A stretch of 64,000 nucleotides of DNA from Photobacterium damselae (GCF_003026815.1 NZ_PYOG01000020.1:1-64000); one strand, 5' to 3'. Shown: positions 1-9,526, counted from the first letter of the stretch. Notes: generated by a model from the letters alone, not told the origin. Numbers and translations: made by a program.

Positions 1-1
1 T

Positions 2-120
2 TGCTTGGCGACCTTAGCGCTGTGGTCCCACCTGAATCCATGCCGAACTCAGAAGTGAAACGCAGCAGCGCCGATGGTAGTGTGGGGTCTCCCCATGTGA
101 GAGTAGGACATCGCCAAGCA
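2..120 (+). rRNA. rrf: 5S ribosomal RNA
   Basis: The sequence closely follows gamma-proteobacterial 5S rRNA, including the internal block TGGTCCCACCTGA and the GTGTGGGGTCTCCCCATG loop. The ends TGCTTGGCGA (2-11) and TCGCCAAGCA (111-120) are perfectly complementary and form the terminal helix I, which fixes both ends. It is the distal part of an rRNA operon whose 16S and 23S genes lie before the window. A tRNA gene follows within about 40 bases. Confidence 0.97.
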
Positions 121-160
121 CCAATTTAAACTATCGTACTGAACACACGGTAGTTTGAGT

Positions 161-237
161 GGAGCGGTAGTTCAGTTGGTTAGAATACCGGCCTGTCACG
201 CCGGGGGTCGCGGGTTCGAGTCCCGTCCGCTCCGCCA
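161..237 (+). tRNA. tRNA-Asp (GTC)
   Basis: A 77-base cloverleaf with acceptor stem GGAGCGG/CCGCTCC and encoded CCA end. The anticodon is GTC (195-197) in the loop CTGTCAC, and the T arm carries GGTTCGAGTCC. It sits 40 bases after the 5S gene, a usual position for tRNA-Asp at the distal end of rRNA operons in this group, and is probably processed from the rRNA precursor. Confidence 0.97.
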
Positions 238-250
238 CTTATTTAGAAAA

Positions 251-280
251 AGCCTGATTCGAAAGAGTCAGGCTTTTTTT
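251..280 (+). terminator. Rho-independent terminator of the rRNA operon
   Basis: Stem AGCCTGATTC (251-260) pairs with GAGTCAGGCT (265-274), with one T-G wobble, around a GAAA tetraloop and followed by a run of T (to 280). It lies 13 bases after tRNA-Asp and ends the rRNA-tRNA transcript. Confidence 0.92.
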
Positions 281-316
281 CATCTATATAAATTCCCTCT
301 TTTTGTTTCCTACCGT

Positions 317-700
317 TTACCCTCGGTATAATCCCGTTTGCCATAGCTGATGTTGAGTCTGCTCCGATTTATCTTTTCTATACGCATGATACTTTGATGC
401 TAAATAAGTCATCATTACTGAAAATAGACTGTAAGCCACTAAAAAAGTGATAGGAGAGTGGATGATATCAGCACTGAAAACCCAAATAACACCAGCAATT
501 GTAATGATAAGCTTCGTCATAAGAGCACAAACGAGATAAGTCATAACATAGTGAGGCTGTAAAATGGCTTGGTAAGCGATGAAATAGCCGACTCCAACTG
601 CAATAATTGCTAAGCTAAAACCAACAATAAACGAGTGAGTATGTTCGGTAAAAAGAACGGCAGAGAGTAAGATAACGCCAAGTAAAATAACTTTTTTCAT
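317..700 (-). CDS. Small inner-membrane protein of unknown function (127 aa)
   Basis: I do not recognise this protein. Four hydrophobic segments are visible (about residues 3-17, 23-45, 53-76 and 82-104), followed by a basic, polar C-terminal tail, so it should be a four-pass inner-membrane protein with its tail in the cytoplasm. The frame is open eight codons further upstream, but the ATG at 700 is preceded by AAGGAG with a 6-base spacer, so translation should begin MKKVILLG. Size and four-helix layout recall ATP-synthase-I-like proteins, but no diagnostic motif is seen. It lies alone between an rRNA operon on the other strand and the terminator of the chitin operon, so context gives no hint of function. 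Confidence 0.7.
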   Translation of the reverse strand: MKKVILLGVILLSAVLFTEHTHSFIVGFSLAIIAVGVGYFIAYQAILQPHYVMTYLVCALMTKLIITIAGVIWVFSADIIHSPITFLVAYSLFSVMMTYLASKYHAYRKDKSEQTQHQLWQTGLYRG

Positions 701-871
701 AGCTAACTCCTTAGTGATATCCATTCTGTTTTCTATTGCTGCAAGCCAACAACGCTAGATAACAGAACCAATATGATGACTGCTTAACTATTGTGCATTT
801 ATTAAACAATGAAGAGTGTGATCGATATGCAGTTTTAGTGATAAAAATGAGTGAGAAAATAAGGAAAGGGG

Positions 872-908
872 AAAAGAAAAAAGGTAGCTAATCTCACTTA
901 ACTACCTT
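872..908 (-). terminator. Rho-independent terminator ending the chitin operon
   Basis: On the minus strand an 11-bp stem AAGGTAGTTAA/TTAGCTACCTT (one wobble pair) with a 6-base loop is followed by TTTTCTTTTC. It lies about 90 bases after the stop of the phosphohexomutase gene and is the first convincing terminator after the ten-gene operon. Nothing else was seen in 701-995. Confidence 0.8.
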
Positions 909-995
909 GAACGCAAAGACATATAGTCTGCGCAATGTAACAGCTATGCGGCATGTTACGATAGGACTCAACAATGAATATCGGGGTAAAACAAA

Positions 996-2408
996 TTACA
1001 CATGAAGGAAAGATTTCAGTTGCAGTAGTACCGCTTCTGCTTGATCTTTATCTTCCATTTCAACAAATAAGCGAAGTAGAGGCTCTGTACCAGAGAATCG
1101 AGCCAAAGCCCAACCGCCATTTTTAAAGTAAACTTTTGCACCATCGGCATAGCTGACTTTTTCTACTTCATAGGCAAATTCAGGTAGAGCTTTTTCAACA
1201 TAAATCTTGTTGTATAGACGCTCACGATCAGAGGCTTTAAAAGTACAATCGCCTTCTGCGGTATAGGTATAGCCGTATTTGCCATAGATTTCATCAAGTA
1301 ATTCAGAGAGCTTTTTGCCAGTAACGCTGATCATTTCGACCAGTAAGCTTGATGCAAATACGCCATCTTTTCCCTTAATATGACCGCGAATCGTTAAGCC
1401 ACCAGAGCTTTCTCCACCAATCAGTGAATCATCTGCTTCCATCTGCGCACTAATATGTTTAAAGCCAACAGGTACTTCAAAACATTTTTCACCATAAGCG
1501 GCGGCAACTTTATCAAGTAGGTGAGTGGTTGCAATATTACGAACTACAGAGCCTTGCCAGCCTTTATATTCTAATAAGTAGTAATAAAGTAGCAGTAGAA
1601 CTTCATTTGGATGAATGAAATTTCCTTTTTCATCGATGATCCCTAGACGATCCGCATCGCCATCTGTACCGATACCGATATCATAGCTTTCATGGGCAAC
1701 AAGGTGCTTCAAACGATATAGAGTTGCAGCACTTGGTGAAGGCATCAGACCACCAAAGGATGGGTTTTGACCATCATTAATAACATCAACATCACAACGG
1801 CCTGAGATTAAAACTGTCTGCAGCGCATTTTTAGCTACACCAAACATCGGGTCGATCAGTACGCGTAAGTTCGCTTTTTTGATCGCTTCAATATCGATAA
1901 AATCAATGATGCTATCAACAAATTCGTTCATTGGATTGATGATTTCAATCAGCTGATCGTGTTCTGCTTGTTCAAAATCAACGTATTGGATCTGATCTGA
2001 CTGAAGAGTTGCAATTTGTTGTTCAATCTTTTGAGTAATGATCTCGTCTGCATCTCGGCCACCTTCAATAAAGACCTTAATCCCGTTGTAATCTGCTGGG
2101 TTATGAGATGCCGTGATACAAGCTGAATAGGTTGCGCCAATTTGACGTGATTTAAACATGACAATAGGGGTTGGGACATACTTATTGATAAAGCTGACTT
2201 TAATCCCATTACCAGCTAAAACTTCAGCGAACCATTTTGCCGCTTTATCGGATAAAAAGCGGCGATCAAAGCCAATGACAAAACCGTTATCTGTTACTGC
2301 TTCTGCTGTCATGATGTTAGCTAGAGCTTGAGCCACCAAGCGAACATTATCTTTGGTAAATTCATCACCAATAATTGCACGCCAGCCACCTGTTCCGAAC
2401 TGAATCAT
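996..2408 (-). CDS. Phosphoglucomutase/phosphomannomutase family protein (chitin operon)
   Basis: Alpha-D-phosphohexomutase of 470 aa, cytoplasmic. The catalytic phosphoserine loop TASHNP lies at about residues 99-104, the Mg-binding loop GTDGDADR at about 248-255, the sugar-recognition loop GGESSGG at about 333-339, and the phosphate-binding loop RFSGTEPLLR near the C-terminus. All four active-site loops are intact. It is the last gene of the chitin operon, 61 bases after the chitobiose phosphorylase, and matches the position of VC0611 in V. cholerae. The likely role is interconversion of GlcNAc-1-phosphate (the phosphorylase product) and GlcNAc-6-phosphate; the exact substrate is inferred from context and not from sequence. 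The ATG is preceded by AGGAG with good spacing. Confidence 0.93.
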   Translation of the reverse strand: MIQFGTGGWRAIIGDEFTKDNVRLVAQALANIMTAEAVTDNGFVIGFDRRFLSDKAAKWFAEVLAGNGIKVSFINKYVPTPIVMFKSRQIGATYSACITASHNPADYNGIKVFIEGGRDADEIITQKIEQQIATLQSDQIQYVDFEQAEHDQLIEIINPMNEFVDSIIDFIDIEAIKKANLRVLIDPMFGVAKNALQTVLISGRCDVDVINDGQNPSFGGLMPSPSAATLYRLKHLVAHESYDIGIGTDGDADRLGIIDEKGNFIHPNEVLLLLYYYLLEYKGWQGSVVRNIATTHLLDKVAAAYGEKCFEVPVGFKHISAQMEADDSLIGGESSGGLTIRGHIKGKDGVFASSLLVEMISVTGKKLSELLDEIYGKYGYTYTAEGDCTFKASDRERLYNKIYVEKALPEFAYEVEKVSYADGAKVYFKNGGWALARFSGTEPLLRLFVEMEDKDQAEAVLLQLKSFLHV

Positions 2409-2439
2409 AGAGGAACTCCTATTTCTCTCGATTTAAATA

Positions 2440-2460
2440 GGGGGGACAAATCATCCCCCA
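2440..2460 (-). other. Intercistronic hairpin between phosphorylase and mutase genes
   Basis: A 6-bp G/C stem (GGGGGA 2441-2446 with TCCCCC 2454-2459) with a 7-base loop, a few bases past the stop of the chitobiose phosphorylase gene. No run of T follows, so it is more likely a partial attenuator or 3'-end stabiliser than a full terminator. Confidence 0.5.
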
Positions 2461-2469
2461 AAATAGTAA

Positions 2470-4875
2470 TTAGCCCATTACCACAACAACAGTATTAACA
2501 GAACCTTCTGCTTGAGCTGGAATCGCTCCAGAGATAACTTCGCCATTTAGAGTAATAGACTTAACGCCTTTACTTACATGCTCTGGGCTTTCTACTGTGA
2601 TGTTATAAGTTGCACCACGCCATTGACGTGTAACCTCAAAACCTGGCCAATCCGTTGGAATACAAGGGTTGATTGTTAGACCATCAAAGCCAGTTTGCAC
2701 TCCTAACATAAAGTTTGTTACTGCAAAATAAGCCCAACCAGATGTTCCGGTTAACCATGGGTGATTAGCACGACCGTGATCTTGGTGGTCTCGACCCATA
2801 ATAAATTGAACATAAGAGTAAGGTTCAGCAATGCGTTTTTCGATGATGTCATTTTGATTAAATGGGTTTAAGGCATCATAGAACTTCATTGCTCGATCGC
2901 CACGTCCCAGTTTTGCTTCTGCCACCCATGCCCAAGGGTTTGGATGAGAGAAGATCGCCCCGTTCTCTTTCACACCTTGATAAACGCGAGTTACGAAGCC
3001 GATATCATCGTTTGGAGTAGCAAAGGATGGTGCATTAAGATGTAGGCCGTATTCAGAGAATAGGTTCTCATCAACCGCATCCATGGCTTTTTCACCACGC
3101 TCTTGGCTTGCCATACCTGATAGAACAGCAAGCGTGTTAGATTCTAGATGGATACGACCTTCAGTTTGTTGCGCTGTACCGATCTTATCGCCATTTTTAG
3201 TTAGACCACGGATATACCAACCGCCCTCGTCGTCCCACAGATGAGTTTCACACGCTTCGCGAACATTCGCTGCCATTTCGGTATATTTCGCGACATCTTC
3301 ACTCTTACCTTGGTATTTCGCAAGGTTGATAAACTCTTGTAGAGCCCAGAAATGTAGGAAAGAAACCATGGCCGATTCGCCGCCGCCAAGGTTCAAGCAG
3401 TCGTTCCAGTCTGCGCGCAGACCTTTACAAATACCCGTTTGACCGACGTACTCTGCGGAGAAATCTAGAGCTGCTTTCATGTGCTCATACACAGTCGCAT
3501 TACCACCATCTGCGTATGGGATCACTTGATCTAGGAAAGCTTCTTCACCGGTTTCTTGAACATAACGGCAGATTGTTGGGACGAGCCACAGATGATCGTC
3601 TGAACAGGTATCTTCAATTCCGTGGATCTTATCGGCATCGCTAGGAGTTGGTACAACTGTTGGTGACTTAGATGGTTTTACATCTGCTTTTTCTGGATCG
3701 AACCAATCAGGATCAAACAGGTGGAGACCATAACCGGCTTTGACTTGGCCACGAAGAAGATCGACTAAGCGTTTACGCGTCATCGCTGGGTTTGCATGCG
3801 GGACAGAAATCGCATCTTGGGCTGTATCTCGATAACCAAGGCCGGTACGTCCACCGACTTCAATAAAGGAGGCAAAGCGTGACCAAACCACACAGGTTTC
3901 TGCTTGATATAAAGTCCATGCATTGATCATGGTATCTAAGCCTTCGTTTGGTGATTTCACCTGGAATTTTTCACAACGGGTGTCCCAGTGCTGTTTGATA
4001 TCAGCAAATGCTGCGTCAACATTAGCAAAGTCTTGGTATTTTTCACGAAGTGGGCGGGCATCGTGCTTGCCGACACCTAATACCAGGTTAAAGCGAACTT
4101 CTTGTCCCGGTTCGATGGTAAATTGTTTATGCAGTGAACCACAGTGGTTATAACAGGTTTGTACATGGTTAGAACAACGACCTTTTTCTACGGCAATTGG
4201 GTTTGCTTCATCACGGTATGCGCCTAAGAATGTGTCACGCTGACCGTCATAGCTATCTGGATCAAAGCTGGATGTTAAGAAATAGAACCCATCTTTTTCT
4301 GATGTGTTGTAGTACAGATCATAAAGGAGTACACCATCTTCATAGGATGTACCTGCAGAATAAAGGCTCATCTGATGGTTTTGGTTATCAGATTGAATAT
4401 GGCTAAATGAGAACTCAACAAAAGAGAAGGCGCTGATAGTACGAGGCGTATCTCCGGTATTTTTGATCACAACATCCCAAATTTGTGCATCATCACCTTT
4501 GGGTACAAACAAGGTTTTCGTTGCGGTAATACCATTATATTCACACTTAAATTTAGAATAAGAGAGGCCATGGCGAACTTCATAGCTGGCTTGATCTAAA
4601 CTTTTTGCAACTGGCTGCCAAGAGATTGACCAGTAATCACCTGTTTCATCATCACGTAAATAGACATAGTGTCCTGGGCGGTCAAATGTCGCATTAGGGC
4701 GGAATTTAGTGACACGATTGTACTCTGGAGACTGATAGAAAGAGTAACCGCCAGCGTTTTGGGAAATGACTGTGCAGAACTTTTCTGTACCTAGATAGTT
4801 AGTCCATGGCGCTGGGACATCAGGGCGTGTAATCACATACTCTCTGTTGTCGTTGTCAAAATAACCGTATTTCAT
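2470..4875 (-). CDS. chbP: N,N'-diacetylchitobiose phosphorylase (GH94)
   Basis: An 801-residue GH94 enzyme, the same length as the characterised Vibrio chitobiose phosphorylase. It splits (GlcNAc)2 with phosphate into GlcNAc-1-phosphate and GlcNAc in the cytoplasm; no signal peptide is present. The general acid is D492 in RADWNDCLNL, the position reported for the V. proteolyticus enzyme. An N-terminal beta-sandwich (about 1-270) precedes the (alpha/alpha)6 barrel (about 310-730). It lies 32 bases after the GH20 gene and before the mutase that can use its product. Cellobiose phosphorylase is the nearest alternative, but the chitin context makes chitobiose far more likely. Confidence 0.95.
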   Translation of the reverse strand: MKYGYFDNDNREYVITRPDVPAPWTNYLGTEKFCTVISQNAGGYSFYQSPEYNRVTKFRPNATFDRPGHYVYLRDDETGDYWSISWQPVAKSLDQASYEVRHGLSYSKFKCEYNGITATKTLFVPKGDDAQIWDVVIKNTGDTPRTISAFSFVEFSFSHIQSDNQNHQMSLYSAGTSYEDGVLLYDLYYNTSEKDGFYFLTSSFDPDSYDGQRDTFLGAYRDEANPIAVEKGRCSNHVQTCYNHCGSLHKQFTIEPGQEVRFNLVLGVGKHDARPLREKYQDFANVDAAFADIKQHWDTRCEKFQVKSPNEGLDTMINAWTLYQAETCVVWSRFASFIEVGGRTGLGYRDTAQDAISVPHANPAMTRKRLVDLLRGQVKAGYGLHLFDPDWFDPEKADVKPSKSPTVVPTPSDADKIHGIEDTCSDDHLWLVPTICRYVQETGEEAFLDQVIPYADGGNATVYEHMKAALDFSAEYVGQTGICKGLRADWNDCLNLGGGESAMVSFLHFWALQEFINLAKYQGKSEDVAKYTEMAANVREACETHLWDDEGGWYIRGLTKNGDKIGTAQQTEGRIHLESNTLAVLSGMASQERGEKAMDAVDENLFSEYGLHLNAPSFATPNDDIGFVTRVYQGVKENGAIFSHPNPWAWVAEAKLGRGDRAMKFYDALNPFNQNDIIEKRIAEPYSYVQFIMGRDHQDHGRANHPWLTGTSGWAYFAVTNFMLGVQTGFDGLTINPCIPTDWPGFEVTRQWRGATYNITVESPEHVSKGVKSITLNGEVISGAIPAQAEGSVNTVVVVMG

Positions 4876-4907
4876 TGTATCTAATCCTTTTAATGTTTCA
4901 CTTGTGG

Positions 4908-6845
4908 TTATTCACAGCGGCGGTAGTTGATGCCCGCCTTGTCTAGGTAGTTGAGTTGACCTTTTAAGCGCGCTTTAAAGTCTTCCCAGTGACGATTTTT
5001 TTGCGCTGTCCATGCCACTTCAGCAACGGCTAATAAGCGCGGATAAATCATGTAATCAAAACGACTTTGATTGTTAATTAGTTCACACCAAAGAGCCGTT
5101 TGAATTCCTAAAATCTGTTTTCTTGTTGGATCATCTTCCGCAATCTCAGCAAGAGGTTGATAGCTATACACTTTATCTAAGATCACTTTTCCTGCCCAAT
5201 CGACACCGGCTTCATCAGCAGAAAATCCTTGGGCTAAATCTAAGTATGTGTATTGCGCCGGTTGCATCACAACCGGGTAGCCTTGTTTGATACAGGCCAG
5301 TCCCGCTTCTTCACTTAACCAAGAAAAAATCACGGTCTCTTTACTGACTTTTTCGCCGTGGGTTGCCTCTTCCCATCCCATCATTTGTTTATCTTGATGA
5401 GAGAGTACCTCTTGCGCAAAACGTAATAGATGCCCTTGAAGCTCTTTAGGATCTTGGTAACCGTGTTTTGCCATTAACTCTTGGCAGCCAGGACTTTGAG
5501 TCCATACGCCATTTGGTACTTCATCTGCGCCAATATGAACAAAAGGTGCAGGGAATAGCTCACAGATCTCTTCAAGTACCGTTTTTATGAAGGTGTAAGT
5601 TCCTTCAATAGCAGGTGAGAGCACGTTATCTGGGTAGCCTTGGATACTGCGATATTGCGATCTGTCTTGAGGATCGATGAGAAGATGTGGCAAAGAGCGA
5701 ATCGCTGCGCGGCAATGTCCCGGGATATCAATTTCAGGGATCACCATAATTGCACGGTCAGCAGCATAAGCGATGATTTCACGCACTTCTTCTTTACTAT
5801 AAAAACCACCGTAGCGCTTATCTATCGTTGTAAATTGCGGGGCGATACACTCATTTGGTCCACGCCATGCACCAATTCGAGTCAATTCTGGGAAAGCGTC
5901 AATTTCGATACGCCAGCCTTCATCATCGGTTAAGTGCCAATGGAAGGTATTAAATTTATAGCGAGCTAAGTGATCAAGTAGTGTTTTAATGCGAGATAGC
6001 GGATGAAAATGGCGACCACAATCAAGCATCATGCCTCGATAATGGTAAATAGGATGATCCTCGATCTCTACCATAGGGATCGTATAAGCGGCATCTGCAT
6101 TATGACTTGGTTCTGTTGGCAATAGCTGCAGTAAGCTTGCTGTTGCGTGAACAAACCCTGCTTTATCACTGGCTTGAAGCCAAATATGATCCGATTCGAC
6201 TAATAACCGATATTGGCTAGGAGCGAGTTCATCATGTAACTGATAATGAATATTTCCGTTAGCTAATGTGATGAGTTCCTGTTGAGTATGACGTTGGTAC
6301 TCATGTTGTAACCAGCGGATAGCACCTTCTGCTGGTGCGGGTAGTTTTGTGCTTATTGAGGTGAATTGATCTATGATAAATACACCGCCCAGTTCAATCA
6401 GATGGTGAGGTTTTGGCACTATAGAAATGGTACCAGCTTGTTCCGGTAACGGCGTTGTATAGCGCTCTACTGCGGCTTGACCTAAATCTATAGTCGTAAC
6501 TTCGACTGGACGTGGAACAATCGTATCACCGTCAGAAATACAAGAAATAAAGGCTTCTGGAATACCATCATCATGTAGCGTAAATGGGGCTGTTCCCATT
6601 ACAAACTCACAATAAAAATGGCCATTAGCAGGAATCGGGGTTTCTGTATTCGGCGTTAAAATAACATAGCTACCTAATTGCTCAATGGAAGCATTAGCCA
6701 AGGTTTCTGGCTTGATCATTCGGCTGATAAAGAAATGCAGTGACCAACCTTGTAGCGCTTCATCGGTTAAATTATGAAGTGTTAGAGCAAAGCGAGATTG
6801 GCTCTCTTGTATTTCTAGAACGGTAAAATCGAGGCGATAACTCAT
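4908..6845 (-). CDS. Beta-N-acetylhexosaminidase (GH20), cytoplasmic
   Basis: A 645-aa GH20 enzyme that removes terminal GlcNAc from chitin oligosaccharides. The catalytic pair is D441-E442 in FVHIGADEVPNG, and the substrate-binding block GMMLDCGRHFHP (about 271-282) and HWHLTDDEGWR (about 302-312) are intact. A GH20b-like N-terminal domain precedes the barrel. There is no signal peptide, so it acts on imported sugars. The open frame extends 29 codons further upstream, but the ATG at 6845 has GGAGG 9 bases before it and gives the family's N-terminus; it lies 1 base after the kinase stop, implying translational coupling. Corresponds to VC0613. Confidence 0.94.
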   Translation of the reverse strand: MSYRLDFTVLEIQESQSRFALTLHNLTDEALQGWSLHFFISRMIKPETLANASIEQLGSYVILTPNTETPIPANGHFYCEFVMGTAPFTLHDDGIPEAFISCISDGDTIVPRPVEVTTIDLGQAAVERYTTPLPEQAGTISIVPKPHHLIELGGVFIIDQFTSISTKLPAPAEGAIRWLQHEYQRHTQQELITLANGNIHYQLHDELAPSQYRLLVESDHIWLQASDKAGFVHATASLLQLLPTEPSHNADAAYTIPMVEIEDHPIYHYRGMMLDCGRHFHPLSRIKTLLDHLARYKFNTFHWHLTDDEGWRIEIDAFPELTRIGAWRGPNECIAPQFTTIDKRYGGFYSKEEVREIIAYAADRAIMVIPEIDIPGHCRAAIRSLPHLLIDPQDRSQYRSIQGYPDNVLSPAIEGTYTFIKTVLEEICELFPAPFVHIGADEVPNGVWTQSPGCQELMAKHGYQDPKELQGHLLRFAQEVLSHQDKQMMGWEEATHGEKVSKETVIFSWLSEEAGLACIKQGYPVVMQPAQYTYLDLAQGFSADEAGVDWAGKVILDKVYSYQPLAEIAEDDPTRKQILGIQTALWCELINNQSRFDYMIYPRLLAVAEVAWTAQKNRHWEDFKARLKGQLNYLDKAGINYRRCE

Positions 6846-6846
6846 C

Positions 6847-7740
6847 TTACAGATCCTCCAAAGCGTAGAGGTTGTGATTTCCTTGAGCCATAGCAATTGC
6901 GCCATCCATAGCATCGCCTTGTGGTTTGGCAATGTGTTGCTGCATTGGAGGAACTAACCAAGGTTGAATGCGTTCGGCAATGCTGCCCATTAAACAGATT
7001 TTATTGGCACCTTTGTTAATCAGAGCTTGCATCCACATTTCAATATCTGCCGCAGTTTGGTTCAATAAACTGATCCCTAAGCTGTCGCCTTGGTTAGCAT
7101 AAGCGAAAATTTGTGGTGAAAACTGGCCATAATCACAAGGGCGAGCAGTTTTTGACCAACTGACAATGGCATCAATATCCTGGTCAAAATGCGCTAATAT
7201 TTCTTTGGCTAATGGCGTTTGTGCCACTATGCCATCAACACTTAATAGAACTTGTTGAATCAAGCGAAGGCCCATGATTGCTCCTCCGCCTTGATCGGAT
7301 ATCGGAAATTCACGGCCACCGACGACAATTTGTTGTCCCTGATGTAAGAAAATGCCGCAAGAGCCCGTTCCTGCAATTAAAATTGCGCCATCTTTGCCAG
7401 CCCAAGCGCCAAGGCATGCACCATACGCATCGGTATTTAACGTTATTGCTGCATAAGGGTGTGGCTGGGACATAAAGTGGTACCAAGCCTCTTTTTGCTC
7501 TGCACCTGCAAGCGCTAAGCCAACCGACATAAAGGCAAAATCGCTATCGGAAAGTTGAGCAAGGCTTGCTGCTGTAGCGATAGCATCTTGAATCGATTTC
7601 ATTGCTACATCTGCGCCTAATAAAATATTGGCACTGCCTGTTTTGGCTTCGCCAAGTACGTTGCCATTACGGTCTACGATACGGGCTCGGCATGAGGTGC
7701 CACCGCCATCAATGCCGACAAAATAACGAATCTCAGTCAT
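6847..7740 (-). CDS. N-acetylglucosamine kinase (BadF/BcrA family)
   Basis: A 297-aa ASKHA-fold ATPase that phosphorylates free GlcNAc to GlcNAc-6-phosphate in the cytoplasm. The phosphate-1 loop GIDGGGTSCRARI begins at residue 9, and the phosphate-2 region is AILIAGTGSCGIF. The frame is open for 62 more codons upstream, but the ATG at 7740 starts the protein at the conserved MTEIRYFVGIDGGG. It overlaps the end of the GH9 gene by 8 bases and ends 1 base before GH20, so three genes are translationally linked. Corresponds to the GlcNAc-specific kinase gene VC0614 of V. cholerae. Substrate specificity is taken from that ortholog and the operon. Confidence 0.93.
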   Translation of the reverse strand: MTEIRYFVGIDGGGTSCRARIVDRNGNVLGEAKTGSANILLGADVAMKSIQDAIATAASLAQLSDSDFAFMSVGLALAGAEQKEAWYHFMSQPHPYAAITLNTDAYGACLGAWAGKDGAILIAGTGSCGIFLHQGQQIVVGGREFPISDQGGGAIMGLRLIQQVLLSVDGIVAQTPLAKEILAHFDQDIDAIVSWSKTARPCDYGQFSPQIFAYANQGDSLGISLLNQTAADIEMWMQALINKGANKICLMGSIAERIQPWLVPPMQQHIAKPQGDAMDGAIAMAQGNHNLYALEDL

Positions 7741-9472
7741 GGTGGCGCTCCTTATATTGTGCGGTAATTGCCAGTAAATACCAGGCACCATGAGGGATCC
7801 ACTGCTCACCCCAACGCCAGTTTTGTAACATATCGTCTTTTTGCTTAGCCGGTTTAAAGGCAATATCTTGCTCGTTATCAAAACCTGAAGTAATACCATT
7901 ACAGACTCCACCTGGGGCGTTAGCAAAGCCTAACTCTGGTAGATAATCTGGGTTATTACGACCATGACCATCGAGCATACACATGTCATAAGGGTTCAGG
8001 CCGATAATCCAATCAAGTAATTGATGAGCATAACGCTTTAGCGGCTGAGTTAAGGTATCGTTTGGTAAATGTGCTGTAGCAAAATAAGCTAGAGTGGCAA
8101 GCGAACCTAAGCGAGCATTTTCACCTTGCCACCAATATCCTGTTTCGTTGTTGTGAGGCATAAAGAATGCGCTCTGCTTTTGGCCATCAATCGCTTTAAT
8201 ATATTGGCGCGGATAGCCAAAAGGATTGCTCTCTTCTTGACTGATCGTCAGCTCAAACTGTAGTGCTTGTTTGATCACTTGTTCTGCGGCTAAACGTTCT
8301 TGGTCTTGAGGTTCAATGGCAACATATTGCAATAAGGCAATAGCGGGTAATCCAGCTTCTGCTGCATGGTAATAAGGTCGAGAGCCATCAGAATTTGCAG
8401 CCCAAAAATACTGTTGCTGCTCATCGCTACATTGACGACTCATTACGCGCAGAGCCCAAGTACGAGCTTCTTGAATATAGCGAACATTTTGCGTGGTTTT
8501 ATACAATTCCACTGCAGCCATCAGGGCGCAATATTCATCGATCAGATTTTCGTGGCCGTCATTTAAGTAATTGAGGTTGTACTCTTTAAGATGCCAGTAT
8601 CCACGCTCCGCACAAGCAAGATACTCTTGATGATTTGTTTGTCCTAAATAAGGTGATTCTTGAACTGAAGCCAATTGGTGAATACGAGCCGCAGAGGCTA
8701 GGGCCGCGATGGCTATGCCTCCACCTTGACGAAATGCGGCTTGGAAATCTGCGGATTTATCCCCTTGTTGAGTTGCAAAAGCACAAATATCACGGCGAGC
8801 AGGGTCTTTACTCCACTGATCAAAAACCGTCATATAAAAGTAACCATCAGGGTGCTGCATACGAACTAAAAAATCGGCGCCATATAACGCTTCTTCTAGT
8901 AAACGAACTCGCGTAAATTTTGCTACATCAGCTTCATCTTCCAGTAATTGATAAGCTTTAAGCATGTTCCACACCACCATAGGGGTTTGCTGTGGATTTA
9001 AATAATTACCGTAAGATAAGTGACTAAGATATTTACTAATATCACCAGAGGCATCGTACCAGCCCCCATGTACATCAACGCGCTCATCAGTACCAAGCAG
9101 AGGGATACTTTTATCTGCTTGTTGATAAATTCCGGTACAACGCTGTGATTTAAAATAGTGGATTACATCGCTAAATGTTTGCTCAAATAGCAGACCTTCA
9201 GCAATGGTAAAACAGGACGATAAAACGCCTTGATAACGAATGGCGTATTGGCCTACTTGTTGGCAAGCAGAAAAATCCACTTGATAGGTTAAGCCGATAT
9301 GCCATTGTGCTATCGGTGTATTCGCCTTAATAGGAAGTGTCATCACAGTTTGACCACTAGGGTAACTTACCAATTCTGCACTCCCAGGTGTGACTAGTGG
9401 TTCTGGGGTAAGAATAATGGCTTGTTTACTTCCTAAGCGCTCATAGCCGAGATGGTTGGTTAATAACTGCAT
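7733..9472 (-). CDS. GH9 exo-beta-D-glucosaminidase (chitin operon)
   Basis: A 579-aa GH9 protein with an N-terminal Ig-like domain (about 1-95) and an (alpha/alpha)6 catalytic barrel. HGGWYDASGD (about 135-144) holds the catalytic base region, and the general acid Glu is in RWGEQWIPHG near the C-terminus. Older annotation calls such genes endoglucanase, but the Photobacterium profundum ortholog has been characterised as an exo-beta-D-glucosaminidase, so it probably trims GlcN from partly deacetylated oligosaccharides. There is no signal peptide, so the enzyme is cytoplasmic. It follows the ABC transporter genes after a 96-base gap containing a long hairpin and overlaps the kinase gene. Confidence 0.9.
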   Translation of the reverse strand: MQLLTNHLGYERLGSKQAIILTPEPLVTPGSAELVSYPSGQTVMTLPIKANTPIAQWHIGLTYQVDFSACQQVGQYAIRYQGVLSSCFTIAEGLLFEQTFSDVIHYFKSQRCTGIYQQADKSIPLLGTDERVDVHGGWYDASGDISKYLSHLSYGNYLNPQQTPMVVWNMLKAYQLLEDEADVAKFTRVRLLEEALYGADFLVRMQHPDGYFYMTVFDQWSKDPARRDICAFATQQGDKSADFQAAFRQGGGIAIAALASAARIHQLASVQESPYLGQTNHQEYLACAERGYWHLKEYNLNYLNDGHENLIDEYCALMAAVELYKTTQNVRYIQEARTWALRVMSRQCSDEQQQYFWAANSDGSRPYYHAAEAGLPAIALLQYVAIEPQDQERLAAEQVIKQALQFELTISQEESNPFGYPRQYIKAIDGQKQSAFFMPHNNETGYWWQGENARLGSLATLAYFATAHLPNDTLTQPLKRYAHQLLDWIIGLNPYDMCMLDGHGRNNPDYLPELGFANAPGGVCNGITSGFDNEQDIAFKPAKQKDDMLQNWRWGEQWIPHGAWYLLAITAQYKERHHD

Positions 9473-9492
9473 ACTTCCTCCAAGGGTTGCAA

Positions 9493-9526
9493 ATCAGAGA
9501 CACTCATCGGGGCAAGTGTCTCTGAT
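9493..9526 (-). other. 12-bp perfect intercistronic hairpin between transporter and enzyme genes
   Basis: ATCAGAGACACT (9493-9504) and AGTGTCTCTGAT (9515-9526) are perfectly complementary around a 10-base loop. It lies in the 96-base gap between the last ATPase gene and the GH9 gene. On the transcribed strand it is followed by only TTTGC, so it could be a weak attenuator or an RNA-processing/stability element separating transporter from hydrolase expression. Confidence 0.75.
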
